64,000 nt of DNA, taken from Anisodus tanguticus. Lineage: Eukaryota; Streptophyta; Magnoliopsida; Solanales; Solanaceae. The stretch spans positions 18,655,001 through 18,719,000 of the forward strand of contig CM067550.1 of the NCBI GenBank assembly GCA_034509755.1. The letters run 5' to 3'. The translations under genes were made by a program, and so were the position numbers. This document shows, piece after piece, positions 34,132 through 45,914 of this stretch. The notes under the pieces were generated by a model. It had not been told where the DNA came from. It worked only from the letters and a program-made list of their open reading frames with translations, and searched no databases. Every line of letters begins with the position of its first letter. Position 1 is the stretch's first letter.

Positions 34132-35101
34132 TGTTGGGATACAATTATTTTAGGAAAAAAGAAGTAAGTAACTATTACAATGGTAGAAAGGATAAACAAA
34201 CTCTTACAATAAAACTGGAAATCAAAACCTTAACAAGCTACTTGTGTGATTTGTTGAGTCGAGTGATGGCACTCTATCTTTAATACAAGATTGCCCCGTA
34301 TATCTCCTTTTACGGTGTTGAGCAATAGTCTCCCAAGATACAACATCAACTTTAACAAATGAGCAAATGAAACTCAAGTGTTACTCTTGAAGAACTTTGA
34401 GTATAGTAACTTTGCTAGAGAGGAAGAAGATGAACTCAAAAAATTCTGGAGTATTTTCTAAGTGTTGAGTGTTGTTCAATTGAGCCAAATGCCTCAATTT
34501 ATAGTGTAAGTAGAAGACCTCTCAACTAGCCAACTAATGGCCTTCAATAGCCATATAATTGCACTTGATTGAGGGTTTACATTCAGCCAAATAATGGTTG
34601 AATTCATGTGCCAAGTAATGGAGAATCAATGCTCCAAAACCAGCCTAAAGGTCAGATTTTTCCAACTTCCCATCGCAGCTTTCTGCCTCCGAAGCGTCGT
34701 GGCGCTGTGAATTAGCGTCGCGGCTCCAATGACTGACCAACCAATTTGCGCAGCGGCGCTGACTGGGAGGCGTCGCGTCTCCGACGGTGTGGCGCCGCGG
34801 CTCCGATAGTGTGGCGTCGTGGCCCTTCACGGCTCTGCGGCGATTTCTGACTCGTTTCATTTTACACTTCTTCCTTCGTTTACCAACGTGGAATACTTTG
34901 TCATTTGGCCAATAACTGTCCATAATTCTATGTCTCAAACGTATTACATACGTTCCAATATCTCTTTTACTATGAAATTTGCGATACTTGGCACTACGTG
35001 TGCACGTGTGTGGAAACGACGTTTCCGACGTGCGGGCCCCAATTGTTCGAGTCATAAATTAATGGGATATACTTAATTCCGCATTTAGTAAATTTCCAAC
35101 A
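34132..35101 (-). repeat. 5' LTR (right) of the minus-strand copia element
   Basis: 970 bp. It contains a GC-rich block (34690-34838) with repeated GTGGCG/CGTCG/CGGCTCC words inside the 273-bp segment absent from the left LTR. The rest matches the left LTR closely. Confidence 0.92.
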
Positions 35102-35365
35102 GATTATTCGTAAGAGGTCTCTTTTCTAAAAAAGTTTTCAATTAAATAAATTCAGAACTTAATTTTTGAAAATTTAAGTTTCAAAACTAGTAGTGATCGA
35201 AAAAAAAAGTTACTCTCTCTTGAATAAAAAGAAGTAAAACTAACCGAAATACCCCAAAAACAAAATAATTACCCGCTCCATGCCTCTTCTAAACTAATTA
35301 CCCGTTGTACCCTCTCACCCAAAATTATTTACCCGACATACTCCCTCGCCCAAACCCCCTCCTCC

Positions 35366-35700
35366 GTGATACCATCGCAGAATATTTATATATCATAATT
35401 GTATTATGAAGGACTAAGAGAAAGACTGAAACAGTCCTCAATTATATCATCTCAATATATTTATATACCACGATGGTATCATGGTCCTAAAGAGTGTCTC
35501 ATTGAAGGACTCCTCCATAATACCATTACAGTATATGTATATAAGACAATGGTATCATGGAGGTTTTTATTTGAGAAAAATATGTCTTTTTTTGAATAAA
35601 TGAACATGATTATCCATGATACTATCTCATTATATTTATATATTATGGAGGACTGAAGCAGTCATCCATAATACTATCTCAGTATATGATAATTGAGGGG
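35366..35700. repeat. Diverged AT-rich palindromic repeats, about 75-bp spacing, five units
   Basis: Units near 35368, 35446, 35511, 35613 and 35669, each built around TCCATGATACCATC then AGTATATTTATATA then a partial reverse complement (ATGGTATCATGGAGG). The unit at about 35508-35562 is the clearest palindrome. The units are separated by spacers such as CTGAAACAGTCCTC. Confidence 0.7.
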
Positions 35701-35892
35701 CATCTCGGATAAATAGTTTCAATTTTTTTCTGAAGATACAAAAAGTAATGAAAGTATGGACGGTTAATTAATTTGGTTTGAGGGGGCATAAACGTTCTTT
35801 TCCAAAAGAAAAAGTTACTCCTCTTGATGTGGACGTCATTTGTCTCCCAAAAGTACCAAACTATCTACCACTTCTTTATACTTTCCTCTAAG

Positions 35893-36010
35893 TACAACAC
35901 AACATGAGCGGAGCTAGAGGGGCAGAAGAAGGTTCATCTGAAATTTTTTGGTCGGCAAGTCACACTATATATATAATATTAAATATATTTTAAAGATATA
36001 TATAATAAAT
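35893..36010 (-). mobile_element. Fragment of a small inverted-repeat element (same family as 63461-63635)
   Basis: GCGGAGCTAGAGGGG followed by GGTTCATCTGAA resembles the reverse complement of the right end of the element at 63461-63635 (GGAGCTAAGGGGGTTCATCTGAA), and a CTATATATA-rich part follows in both. The far end cannot be placed. Confidence 0.55.
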
Positions 36011-36806
36011 AATAAACCCATGAAAGTTATGTTTCCGCTACTGCATGTTGCACATTGGACTGAATTGAACTATTGGGTTTCTTTCAACATGGATTGTATT
36101 TTTTGGACTCACTGTATCACCTATAGTACTTCTTCCTCAATTAATCCAATGAAAGAGTGACTGGTCCATCCAGCATAATTATGACAGGTCTAGCAAAAGT
36201 TATTTTAAAGTGGGCTCCTTTATGTTTCTGCTGGTTATGTCCCAATGATATTTGATTGACATGAAGTTTTGAAATATTCTTCTTCTTTTTTTAAAAAAGA
36301 AAAAGCTTGTAATTTAAAATAAGTTATAGATATTTAAATAATTATAAATTATTTTATTAAAAATAAATTAATAACAAGTTGAGGGGAGGGTAAAATTGGT
36401 TGGGGCACTTAAATGACATATCACGTGGCGTCCACCTCATCAAATTTTAGTGTCACGTGCGATTGAGCGTCTACCTTGGACAACTCTAAAGGAGGATGTG
36501 TATATTTGAACCGTTTATGTAACAACATAGATATTTTGATACTGATAGTATAACGGAGGGTCATTTTCTCATAATGTGGGTAAATTTGACCTTTTTCCTT
36601 TTTTTTTTTTTTTTTATAGTTTTTATCTCACACATATGACCTCATACAATGGATTATAGATTGCCCGTGGTGCAAGGCTTAGCTAAGTACATTAATGCAT
36701 TTCCCAGTTGTGCAAGTCTTAGTTAAGTTTTCCCTTAATTTTTTATTATTTATATTTTGTGTTTTAGGTCGACCACTTTGCTCTAAGTTATACATATGAT
36801 GATACT

Positions 36807-37408
36807 TGTATAGGACGAATTTCGTATAAGATAGTTGTACGAATTATAATATGACACGTGGAGCACGATGCTGAGTCAGGACCATGTCAACCTAAGACAC
36901 TACCGACTAGATGCGCATTGTATCGATATTGACATAAGCAAGGTTGGTACCGATAATACAGAAGGTTGAGAGCCGTTTGAATTGCAACGGACGGTCATTA
37001 CTAAAACCGGTCATACGTCTTCCAGTGGTGCTTTCATGGCATTTATGGAGATATTGATTGTTCAATTATTACAACATTCATTCTCCAGTATTAATGAGAG
37101 CATATTTCGTGGGATGTGTACCCATATAGCTCATGTATAAATAGGGCACTTTGTTCCATTGTAAATCATCACATTCTAGTTATTACAAGATACTTGCTCA
37201 TATTCTCTCGATTTATGTGCTTACATACAAGTTATCATAGCTTAGTCCAGAAGTTGTCACAAGGCTCAAACTTATCATTACTTTACTTTGTCTTATTATT
37301 ACTTATTTTCAGTATAATTCATCTAGAATTCCTATCTAACGTGTCACTTAATATCCACATGTCATTGACCACGTATACAAATTCAACTATACCATTTTAC
37401 GGATAACA
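36807..37408 (+). repeat. 5' LTR of the second Tat element
   Basis: 602 bp, TGTATAGG to GGATAACA. TATA box TATAAATA at 37136-37143. It differs from the 3' LTR by scattered substitutions. Confidence 0.92.
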
Positions 37409-37411
37409 GTT

Positions 37412-37428
37412 TGGCGCCCATCGTGGGG
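37412..37428 (+). other. Primer-binding site of the second Tat element
   Basis: TGGCGCCCATCGTGGGG begins 3 bases after the LTR. The TGGCGCC start is typical of gypsy primer sites; I do not assign the tRNA. Confidence 0.7.
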
Positions 37429-37748
37429 TCTGGATAATTGTGGTGTCACAAGTGACCTCTCTACTAATCTATTTTTTTCTTTATTCAAATCAGTTAGATG
37501 ACAGGAATGGGAGAAATCAGTCGCAGCATCGGGAACAACAAAAACAATCTTGGGCCAGATGGTTTGTCGATAGGAACCACGAGATGTGAAGATCCGATAT
37601 TTACAAACGGAGTCATATCCGGAGACGGATAGACTCGACAGATGTTCCCACTGACAAAACACCTGAAGAAGCTATATAGAATCTATGGACGCAGAATGCC
37701 GCAATGAGTGAAGAGTTGGAGCGTCTGAAGTGGTTTTAAGAGGAGTTC

Positions 37749-38700
37749 ATGTCCAAAAATGTCGGCAGTACTCCAACAGGGGAATCGGTGCCTCCACCGA
37801 ATGCAAATGGAGAAATCGGTAATGATCAAGGCAGATCAGGAAATGATGGTTCAGAGAGTGAAGTTGCCCCTGAAAATTCATTTCAGGAAAAGGCATTGAA
37901 ATTCATGAAAGACATGACGAGCAAAGTTGATACAAATGTAGAGAAGGAAAAAAAAACACACAGGAGTTCCGGCACCAGTTCAACCAAATACCGAGGGATC
38001 CTCCTATGGATGATGGTCTGGATGCGAAGAAATACATTCAGTTGGCATATAAGTCAGAGGCTGCGCCTGAACTGATCCCCAAAAGGTTCAAAATGTCTTA
38101 TATAGCCAAATATGATGGAACTACTGATCCACAAGAGCATATAATGGCCTTTACTATGGTCGTGAAAGGAAATGATCTAAGAGAACACGACATAGAATCG
38201 GTTATGATCAAACGCTTGCTATATCACTTGCAAAGGGAGCTTTGACATGGTATTCACAATCAATTCTACCCCCGGGAAACAGGGGGTGGCCAGAGTTTTC
38301 ACTCTTTTGAAAAATCAAATAACAAAAGAGGTTCGGGATGAAACAATCAGGGATTGTTGAATTTTGATAAAGGAAATTCATCCAACTCTAATAAGGGTAT
38401 CGGGTACCCGAAGTTATCTAAATACAAATTCAATATAGATGAAGAGCAAATAGTGGCAGTGCTGAAAACACATCCGGTGTCTCGGCCACTGAAACCACTG
38501 CAATCAGATCATAGCAAAAGAGACTTGTCCGTTTGGTGTTATTTCCACGGCACACACGGGCATGGAAATGCAGACTACAGACATCTACGAGAAGAAGTGG
38601 TAGGAATGCTAAGAAAGGGCCACCTCAAAAAGTATTTGAGTGAAAGGGCTCACAATAATTATGAGGGGAGACCACCCACAAAAAATAAGCCAAATCCGGC
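37749..38700 (+). pseudogene. gag of the second Tat element, shortened
   Basis: The N-terminal acidic/Ser-rich part is at 37749-38075; the gag core (KRFKMSYIAKYDGTTDPQEHI) is in another frame at 38006-38245. The middle of the capsid domain then breaks off (about 38246-38353). The finger-like segment CYFHGTHGHGNADYRHL (about 38539-38590) has Tyr where the last Cys of the Tat finger is expected. The N-terminal context sits about 330 bp after the primer site. Confidence 0.8.
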
Positions 38701-39229
38701 TGCACCACCCTGTGTTATAAATATAATTTATGGTGGGTCAATGATTACCGCTACATCTTTCACCGCGGATAAGAAGACAAAAAACTCTGTAACTTGGGAG
38801 AAAACATTATGGGAGATACCTGACGAACATACTATCACGTTCACCAAAGAAGATACCGCCAGTATGAGTTTCTCTCATAATAATGCACTGGAGGCCACAT
38901 TACCTATTGATTTCTTCCAGGTGAAGAGAGTTCTAATTGATCCTGGGTGCTCAGCTAATATAATCCGGCTGAAGGTGGTGAAAGAAATGAACATATCAGA
39001 CAAGATAGTTTCAGCCGCTAGAACTCTCTCATGCTTTAATATGTCAAGTGAAACCACAAAAAGGGAAGTAGATCTACCGGTGGATGCGATGAGAGTTATT
39101 AAGTTGACAAAATTTTGTGTCCTCAACGGGGACATGAGGTATAATGCAATATTCAAAAGGGAGTGGATACATGATATGAAGGCGATCCCGTCAATACTGC
39201 ATCTGTTGGTGAAATTCTCTACACCATAG
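38701..39229 (+). pseudogene. Aspartic protease of the second Tat element
   Basis: Active-site region VLIDPGCSANII (Asp codon 38939-38941). The usual Ser/Thr/Gly after Asp is Pro and the next Ser is Cys, so activity is unlikely. The RYNAIFKREWIH block, which replaces the family's GRPW-type motif, and AIPSILH follow. A stop at 39227 ends the frame. Confidence 0.8.
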
Positions 39230-39525
39230 GGGATTCAACAAATCTGGAATGAACAACCCGCTGCATGGGAAATGTATGCCATAGAGGAACCAGAGAAGAT
39301 GGCAGACCCCAAATAGCAATTACAGGAAGCGAAGCCAGTATCAAAAGATGTTCATCAGGTTTCGCCGGTGGAAACAGAATCAACCTATTCGGAGGGGGAT
39401 TTTCAGATCGGTACTAAGTACCCAGATATTTTTAGGTACCGAATAAATCAGATGCCACCAAGTCCACTGCAGAGGAACTGAAGCATATTGCACTATATGC
39501 AAAAACTCCCGATAGGAAGGTATAC

Positions 39526-40960
39526 TTGGGCACCGGGTTAATCCCGGGGCTCAGAGATTTGATTCTTAAATATCTTATGTCTAACGGTGATTGTTTTGCA
39601 TGTTCTCATGAAGATATGACATGCATTCCTCCAGAAGTCACAACTCATAAGTTGGGCCTGGATCTCAGTTGCCCTCCGGTACGGCAGAAAACACGACCGA
39701 TCATCGAACTCCGCAATAGATTTGTTAAAGAAGAGGTAAATGGATTACTTAATATAAGATCAATTCAGGAAGTAAAATATCTAGACTAGTAAGCAAACGT
39801 AGTCGTAGTACCTAAAAAGGGAAATAAATTTAGAATGTGCATTGATTATAATGATTTGAATAAAGCATGTCCTAAAGACTCATTTCCGCTACCGAATATA
39901 GATCAGATAATCGATGCTACAGCCAGACATGAGATCATGAGTTTTCTCGATGCACACTCCGAATATAACCAAATAAGGATGCACCTGAAAGACCAAGAAA
40001 AAACATATTTTTAACTACTTTTGATACTTATTATTATAACGTTATGCCTTTTGGACTAAAAAATACCGGGGCCATGTATCAAAGGTTAGTAAATAAAATG
40101 TTTAAAAAACAATAGAAGTATATATAGATGATATGCTTGTAAATAGTCTATAGAAGACCATTTAAGTCACTTTCAAGAAACCTTTGAGGTGTTGAGGAAA
40201 TACAATATGAAGCAAAACCCCAAGAAATATATTTTTGGGGTGGGCTCCGAAAAGTTTTTAGGTTTCTTGGTTCCTCAGAGAGGGATCGAGATAAATCCTG
40301 ATAAAATAAAGGCTATCGAAGATATACATAACACATTTAAAAATGTGAAAGAAGTACAACGGCTGACTGGGCGAGTGACAACCTTGAGAAGGTTTATATC
40401 CCAATAGTCAGAAAAATTCCATAGGTTCTTTTCACTTCTGAAAAAAAAGAACGACTTTGTTTGGATGCCCGAATGCCAGCAAGCTTTACGGGGCCTGAAA
40501 ATTTACTTATCCAGCCCTCCGCTCTTGTCAAAGCCTAAGGACGAAGAATTACTATTAATATATTTGGCAGTCTCAGAGGTAGCGGTAATCACAATGCTGG
40601 TATGAGAGGAAAAAGGTACATAATTTCTTGTCTATTACGTAAGTAGAGTAATGTCAGGGGCCGAATCCCGATACCCGTTACTCAATAGACTGGATTTTGC
40701 TTTAGTAATGTCATCGTGAAAGCTTCGACCGTATTTTCAATGCCACCCAATTGCCATAGTAACTATATTTCCTCTTAAACATGTATTGCATAAGCCTGAG
40801 ATTTCAGGGCTCTTGGCTAAATGAGCGGTAGAACTAAGTGAATTTGACATTGAATATCGACCCCGACTGCGGTAAAGTCGCAAGTCCTTGCAGACTTTGT
40901 GGCCGATTTTAGTCCGAAAGTAACCTACAAGCGGAAACATATGCTATCTTTGTCTTAGGG
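39526..40960 (+). pseudogene. Reverse transcriptase and first RNaseH of the second Tat element
   Basis: RT blocks appear in order across several frames: PVRQKTRPI, VVPKKGNKFRMCIDYNDLNKACPKDSFPLPNID (39802-39902), FLDAHSEYNQI, then a damaged palm where the YVDD equivalent (IYIDDM, about 40117-40134) is out of frame, then 40189-40407 with KFLGFLVPQRGIEINPDKI. The RNaseH-like end includes FLVYYVSRVMSGAESRYPLL and ELSEFDIEYRPR. At least six stops and frameshifts. Confidence 0.85.
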
Positions 40961-41400
40961 ACTGCCCATGAGATTTGGACACTTTATACAGATGGTGCCT
41001 CCATCATCAAAGGAACTGATCTGGGAGTGGTGTTGCAAACTCCCACAATAAAACTTTAAGGCATGCAATACACAACCCTCCATTGACTAACAATGAAGCA
41101 GAGTATGAGACTTTGGTTACAGGTTTAGAACTATCGAAGGATTTGGCTCACAAATCATTGAAGTCAAGTGTGACTTACTGCTGATAGTGAACCAAATCCA
41201 CGGAGTGTTCGAAGTTAAAGAAAAATGCATGTCAAAATACCTTGAAAAGGCCTTGAAGCTTTTGTCTCATTTTCAATAATGGACGGTGGTGCATATACCT
41301 CAGGAAGAAAATATAGAAGCAGATGCACTCGCAAACTTAGGCTCCAGTATAGAGGTTGAAGGTTCTAAAATCGAGTCGATTTTTCAGTTATTGCGTTTGA
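40961..41400 (+). pseudogene. Second RNaseH domain of the second Tat element
   Basis: Blocks LYTDGASIIKG (out of frame), LTNNEAEYETLVTGLELS, VKCDLLLIVNQIHG and IEADALANLGSS cover the Asp, Glu and Asp positions. Frameshifts are frequent. Position between RNaseH and integrase matches the Ogre-like element (11141-11545). Confidence 0.8.
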
Positions 41401-41575
41401 TGTTGGATCCCGTCGGATATGATGAGATAAATTCAACTAGCCTAACTTAGAACTGGAGAAATGAATTCTTGAACTATCTTGTACACGGAAAGCTCCCAGA
41501 GGACCCAAAAGCATCCAAAGCTCTGAGGACTACAGTTATTCGGTACTGTGTCATAGATGGAAAACTTTATCATAG

Positions 41576-42530
41576 GTGTTTTATAGTCCCCTAGCTCAAT
41601 GTGTAGGCCCCGACGAAGCTAATTATGTGATGAGGGAAGTCCATGAAGGCATTTGTGAAAACCATTCGGGAGTGGAATCCTTAATGAGGAAGCTTATGAG
41701 GGCCAATTACTATTGGCCCCGGATCGAAGAAGATACAAAAATATTTGTAAAGAAATGCGATAAGTGTAAGCGCCATGCACAACTATTACACCGATCAGGA
41801 GAAGAACTGCATCCGGTAGTATTCCCGTGGCCGTTCATGAAGTGGGGGATGGACATTGTCAGACCCTTGTCAGCGGCACCAGGACAGGTATGCCATATTA
41901 TATATATGACTGACTATTTATCTAAGTGGATTGGAGCTGCAACTTATACAAAGATATGGGAGAAAGAGGCGAAGGACTTCATTTGGCAATACATTATTTG
42001 TCATTTTGGCATCCCAAAGGTGACAACTTGTGATAATGGCCGGAATTTTATCAGAGCCAAAGTCATAGAGTTCCTAGACGGCTTGAACATCAAGTGGATC
42101 ACCTCTACTCCCTATCATCCTAGCGCAAATGGCCTAGCGGATTCAACAAACAAGACTATAATCCAGAATTTGAAGAAGAAACTAGAAGCTATTAAAGAAA
42201 ACTGGTTGTCTATGCTGCCGAAGATATTATAGGCTTATCTAACCATGGCAAAAATGAGTACAGGAGAAATTCTTTTTTCCATGGTTTACGGTGCAGAGGC
42301 TTTAATCTCGGTAGAAGTGGAAACTCACAGCTTGAGATATCTCCGGACTAATGATAAATCAAATGCAGAGTCAATGTCCGTGCACTTGAATTTGCTCGAA
42401 GAACGTCGAGATTTGGCATATGTCCGGATGATAGCCCAAAAGCAAATAATGAAACGTTACTACAACCAGCGCACAAATCTCAGACACTTCAAACTCGGGG
42501 ACTTGGTGCTCCAGAAGGTAAATTAGAGTA
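41576..42530 (+). pseudogene. Integrase of the second Tat element, catalytic Glu changed to Asp
   Basis: The best preserved part. The zinc-binding HHCC region is visible (VHEGICENHSG ... CDKCKRH). The core has Asp in YMTDYLSKW and Asp in TTCDNGRNF; the expected Glu in NGLAESTN-like sequence is Asp (GAT at 42140-42142, NGLADSTNK). A TAG at 42230 splits off the C-terminal part (42245-42526), with PFSMVYGAEAL-like and FKLGDLVLQKV blocks. Confidence 0.87.
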
Positions 42531-43704
42531 CCCGAGAGCGGAACGTAGAAAAACTAGGTGCAAACTGGGAAGGGCCGTATACGGACACTAACATCACTGG
42601 TAACAGAGATCTACATGGAAATAAACTTCCTAGTAATTGAAATGTAAGTCGTTTGAAGAAATATTATGTGTAGTAATATTGAACATGCGCTGCACTCTTT
42701 TTTTCTTCGTCCGGTTTTTGTCCTAATTGGGTTTTTCCGGCAAGATTTTTAATGAGGCAACATCACAAAATAAACATGTTAGTTATCTTACTACCGTGGA
42801 GAGCTATCCAGTATCCGAGTTTTCATAGCATGAAATCCCATATACTAGGGGGCCGTATGCACCCAAAATCCGGAATGGAGTGAAATTGTTTTTATGAATT
42901 TTAACACTTTGAAGGAAAGCGCTGATACTGGAGACTGGCCAACTATTCAGATTATATGTAATCGGACTGACCACACTAAATGGCAGTCGGATTATTCTTG
43001 CTCTTATCTTCACATTTGTAAGTAAGAGGAATTAATAAAAATTTCATTTGGTATGATTAATACATCTTTGTCATCCCGAGCATAAAACGTATGTTATTAT
43101 CTTAAACATATCAAAAATTCCGTGCATAATGAACAAGAGATGTCCTCTTCTACAGAACCATTAAAAATAAGGGCCCTTTCTTATTACAACCTTAACAAAA
43201 AAAGTTAAGGCTCTGGATACAAGAAGTACCGGGGGTTTAAGTTGTTCGAAACCAAGTTAAGTTCGGAACTAACTTTGTTGTCCATGAGAAGCTTCGATTT
43301 AAAGATGAAAAGGAAAATACATCTTTGGAACTAAATTAAGGTTGTCGGAAAGTTTTCAAACTTCCAAAGCTTAGCCTGTTCCGGTAAAATGAACCTCAAA
43401 GTTAGGTTCTGATTTATAAAGCAAAGCAATAAAGTTTGTAACTAATACTTACTTTTGAAATTAAAAATAAATAACGGATGAAAACCTTGCACATAATTGC
43501 AAACGGGAAAGTTCATTCATATTTTTTCGGACCATAAGAGATCCGGTTATAAAAGATATTAACCAGGCCCAATAGTGACCCGATAATAAAAACTAAAACT
43601 AAAACTAAAAAGTTTTTATTACTTGTATTAGAAAGGAATTTTCCTTTATTTGGAAACCCAAGCAAATAAATTTGTAGGGAAAAAAAATACTCAAGGGAAG
43701 GATT
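42531..43704. other. Non-coding region after integrase of the second Tat element
   Basis: About 1.2 kb, AT-rich, with no frame supported on either strand. It separates integrase from the antisense frame. Confidence 0.6.
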
Positions 43705-44384
43705 TCACTCTTCCGAAAAAGGATCTAAAGAAGTTTGATGGATTTGGTCGGTCTTGATTAATATAAAGTGGGTCAACCAACTTTGGTAGAAGTCATCCTC
43801 CGCATTAATGAGGCTACGGATTCCCCGAGGGTATAGATGGATAATTCCACCTCGAAAAACCCTAGGGTAATAGAGGAGGAAAATATGATCGATAGTGAAC
43901 GGAGCATTGACATTGTTGGCTAACATCTGAATGCAGTAGACTAATCTCCAAATTTGCAGAGCAACTTGGCCTAAGCAAATTCTATATCGGCGGCAAATAT
44001 CTTCGATAATCTTCTGAATGGGGAGTTTGAAATCAATGGTGAATGGATAAGTATATGTCATGGAAAATCCTTCAACATGACAGTGTACTCAGTCGACAGG
44101 ATCGATTGTTCTGACAACTATGTTAGAGGGAAAACCACAGTCCTTTATAACGTCAAGAAGAACCTTGGCTGTTATTTTAGATTCAAAATTTTTGATATGT
44201 TCATAGTTATTTTGTCCACGGAGATCTCCTGAAAAGTCAAAGCCCGAAGGAAGGATTCGGTAGCAGTAGAGTGTAAGTCGATTTTTTGAGTTGTAGGAGA
44301 AATGCGTTATTTCCCATGGCGGCCACTTGAAGGGTTGTCATTGCCCTCAGAGGAGTGAGAAAGAGAAGAATTGGTGGAGGACAT
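43705..44384 (-). pseudogene. Antisense reading frame in the 3' region of the second Tat element
   Basis: An open frame of 118 codons (43705-44061, minus strand), including TYPFTIDFKLPI, RICLGQVALQIWRLV and YYPRVFRGGIIHLYPRG. I recall similar sequence in numerous uncharacterised Solanaceae proteins, probably element-derived; this is not checked. A likely original start is the ATG complementary to 44382-44384, followed by a Ser-rich stretch; stops and frameshifts separate it from the main frame. A TATA-like ATAAATA on the minus strand (about 44474-44480) lies about 90 bases upstream of that ATG. Antisense genes in this position are known for the Tat element Grande (gene 23). Function unknown. 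Confidence 0.6.
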
Positions 44385-44723
44385 TGTTGAAACAATTTCT
44401 AAGAAAGAAGGAAGACAAAGTTTTCAAGAAATCTTGCAAAGTTTGTGGTTGCCTTTAGTGAAAGATTTGGCCTCCTATTTATGATTAAAAAATATAACAT
44501 TTTGGAGGTGAAAAGACGTGCACCATCATTGCTTCAGTTCACGTCGATCAGAGTGATGGTTCAGTTGCGCCATTTTAGAAGCATTGAATGGATGTGACGT
44601 TTGACAAGATTTGTAATCATTACGATTCAAATTTCCCGTCGGAGTTTTAGATTTATCTGGGAGGAAGTTCAAATCCACTTATCGGGTACACGATAGTTAC
44701 ACCCGGAAAGTGCGGAGACTATC

Positions 44724-45326
44724 TGTATAGGGCAAATTTCGTATAAGACAGTTGTACGAATTATAGTATGACACTTGCTGCTTGGTGCTGAGTCAAGACC
44801 ACGTCAGCCTAAGACACTACCGACTAGATGCGCGTGGTACCGGAAGCGACACAAGCATGACTGATACCGGTAATACAGAAGATTGTGAGCCGTTTGAATT
44901 GCAACGGACGACTGTTACTAAAACCGGTCATACGTCTTCCAATGGTGCTTTAATGTCATTTATGGAGATATTTATTGTCCAATTATTACAACATTCATTC
45001 TCATGTATTAATGAGAGCATATTTCGTGGGTTGTGTACCCATGTAACTCATGTATAAATAGGGCACATTGTTCCATTGTAAATCATCACATTCTAGTTAT
45101 TACAAGATACTTGCTCATATTCTCTCGATTTATGTGCTTACATACAAGTTATCGTAGCTTTGCCCAGAAGTTGTCACAAGGCTCAAACTAATCATTACTT
45201 TACTTTGTCTTATTATTACTTGTTTTTGGTATAATTCATCTAGAATTCCTATCTAACGTGTCACTTAAGATCTACGTGTCTTTGACCACGTATATAAATT
45301 CAACTATATCGTTTTACGGATAAACA
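44724..45326 (+). repeat. 3' LTR of the second Tat element
   Basis: 603 bp, TGTATAGG to GGATAAACA, TATA box at 45053-45060. Substitutions against the 5' LTR are spread evenly. Confidence 0.92.
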
Positions 45327-45331
45327 ATATT

Positions 45332-45914
45332 TTTTTCTTTTGTTGTCATTCTGAAACATTTCAAAATGTCTGACTACAATCAATTAGGAAAAAAACGTTC
45401 AACTTCACTCCTAAACTATCCGAAATAAGTTATTTTTGCCCTACATTAATAATGAAGGTCAAAACTACCCATGATGTTACCAAAAGGGCACATTTATCTT
45501 TTCTCACTTACGAAAAATCAAATTTCAACTTAATGACAAGAACTTATTTTAATCGAAAAGAGCATAAATGATCATTGCAGAGTTTATGGTGTATTTGAAC
45601 ATTTTCCAAAAAAAAAAAAAAAAAAAAAAAAGAGAGAAAAACGGAATAAACTTCCTAGTCCTCTTTCGTCAAAGACTTTCGTTGAAACAATAACTTTCAA
45701 ATCATTTTCTTATTAATATACTTTTTATAATTTTAAATTTCAGTCAAGTTAACGGAAAGAGTACTAGGGAAAAGACTTTTTGGACAAGAGAATGTGATTG
45801 TGGCAGAGACTAATGTGAAATGTAATGAACAAAGCCGTATTTGGTGCTTCATATATGTCTCCGTCAATTGTTTTTCCTCCCTAATTCGTAACCAGCGGTC
45901 AAATACGTCGCCGC
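45332..45914. other. Intergenic spacer
   Basis: AT-rich with a poly-A run of about 25 bases (45608-45631). No gene seen. Confidence 0.6.

Larger units (their letters stand above)
28805..35101 (-). mobile_element. Ty1/copia LTR retrotransposon on the minus strand (second family)
   Basis: 6297 bp, bounded by LTRs that start TGTTGGGATAC and end TTTCCAACA on the plus strand, with a perfect TSD GATTA (28800-28804 and 35102-35106). Minus-strand genes in copia order: gag, protease, integrase, RT, RNaseH. It is a different family from the other two copia elements (different gag, LTR and primer site; the usual tRNA-Met site is not seen). The purine tract AAGAGGGGAC (minus strand, about 29507-29516) abuts the left LTR. 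Several frames are broken. Confidence 0.94.
35102..36806. other. Intergenic spacer with AT-rich repeats
   Basis: 1.7 kb with no supported gene. It contains the palindromic repeat cluster at 35366-35700 and an inverted-repeat element fragment at 35893-36010. A poly-T run lies at about 36601-36616. Bases 36802-36806 (ATACT) are the probable left TSD of the next element. Confidence 0.6.
36807..45326 (+). mobile_element. Ty3/gypsy LTR retrotransposon, Tat lineage (second, smaller element)
   Basis: 8520 bp with 602- and 603-bp LTRs (36807-37408 and 44724-45326) and a probable TSD ATACT/ATATT (36802-36806 and 45327-45331, one mismatch). The order is gag, protease, RT, RNaseH, a second RNaseH, integrase, then an antisense frame before the 3' LTR. 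The extra RNaseH assigns it to Tat. It is heavily mutated and gag looks internally shortened, so this is an old, non-functional copy. Confidence 0.9.
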
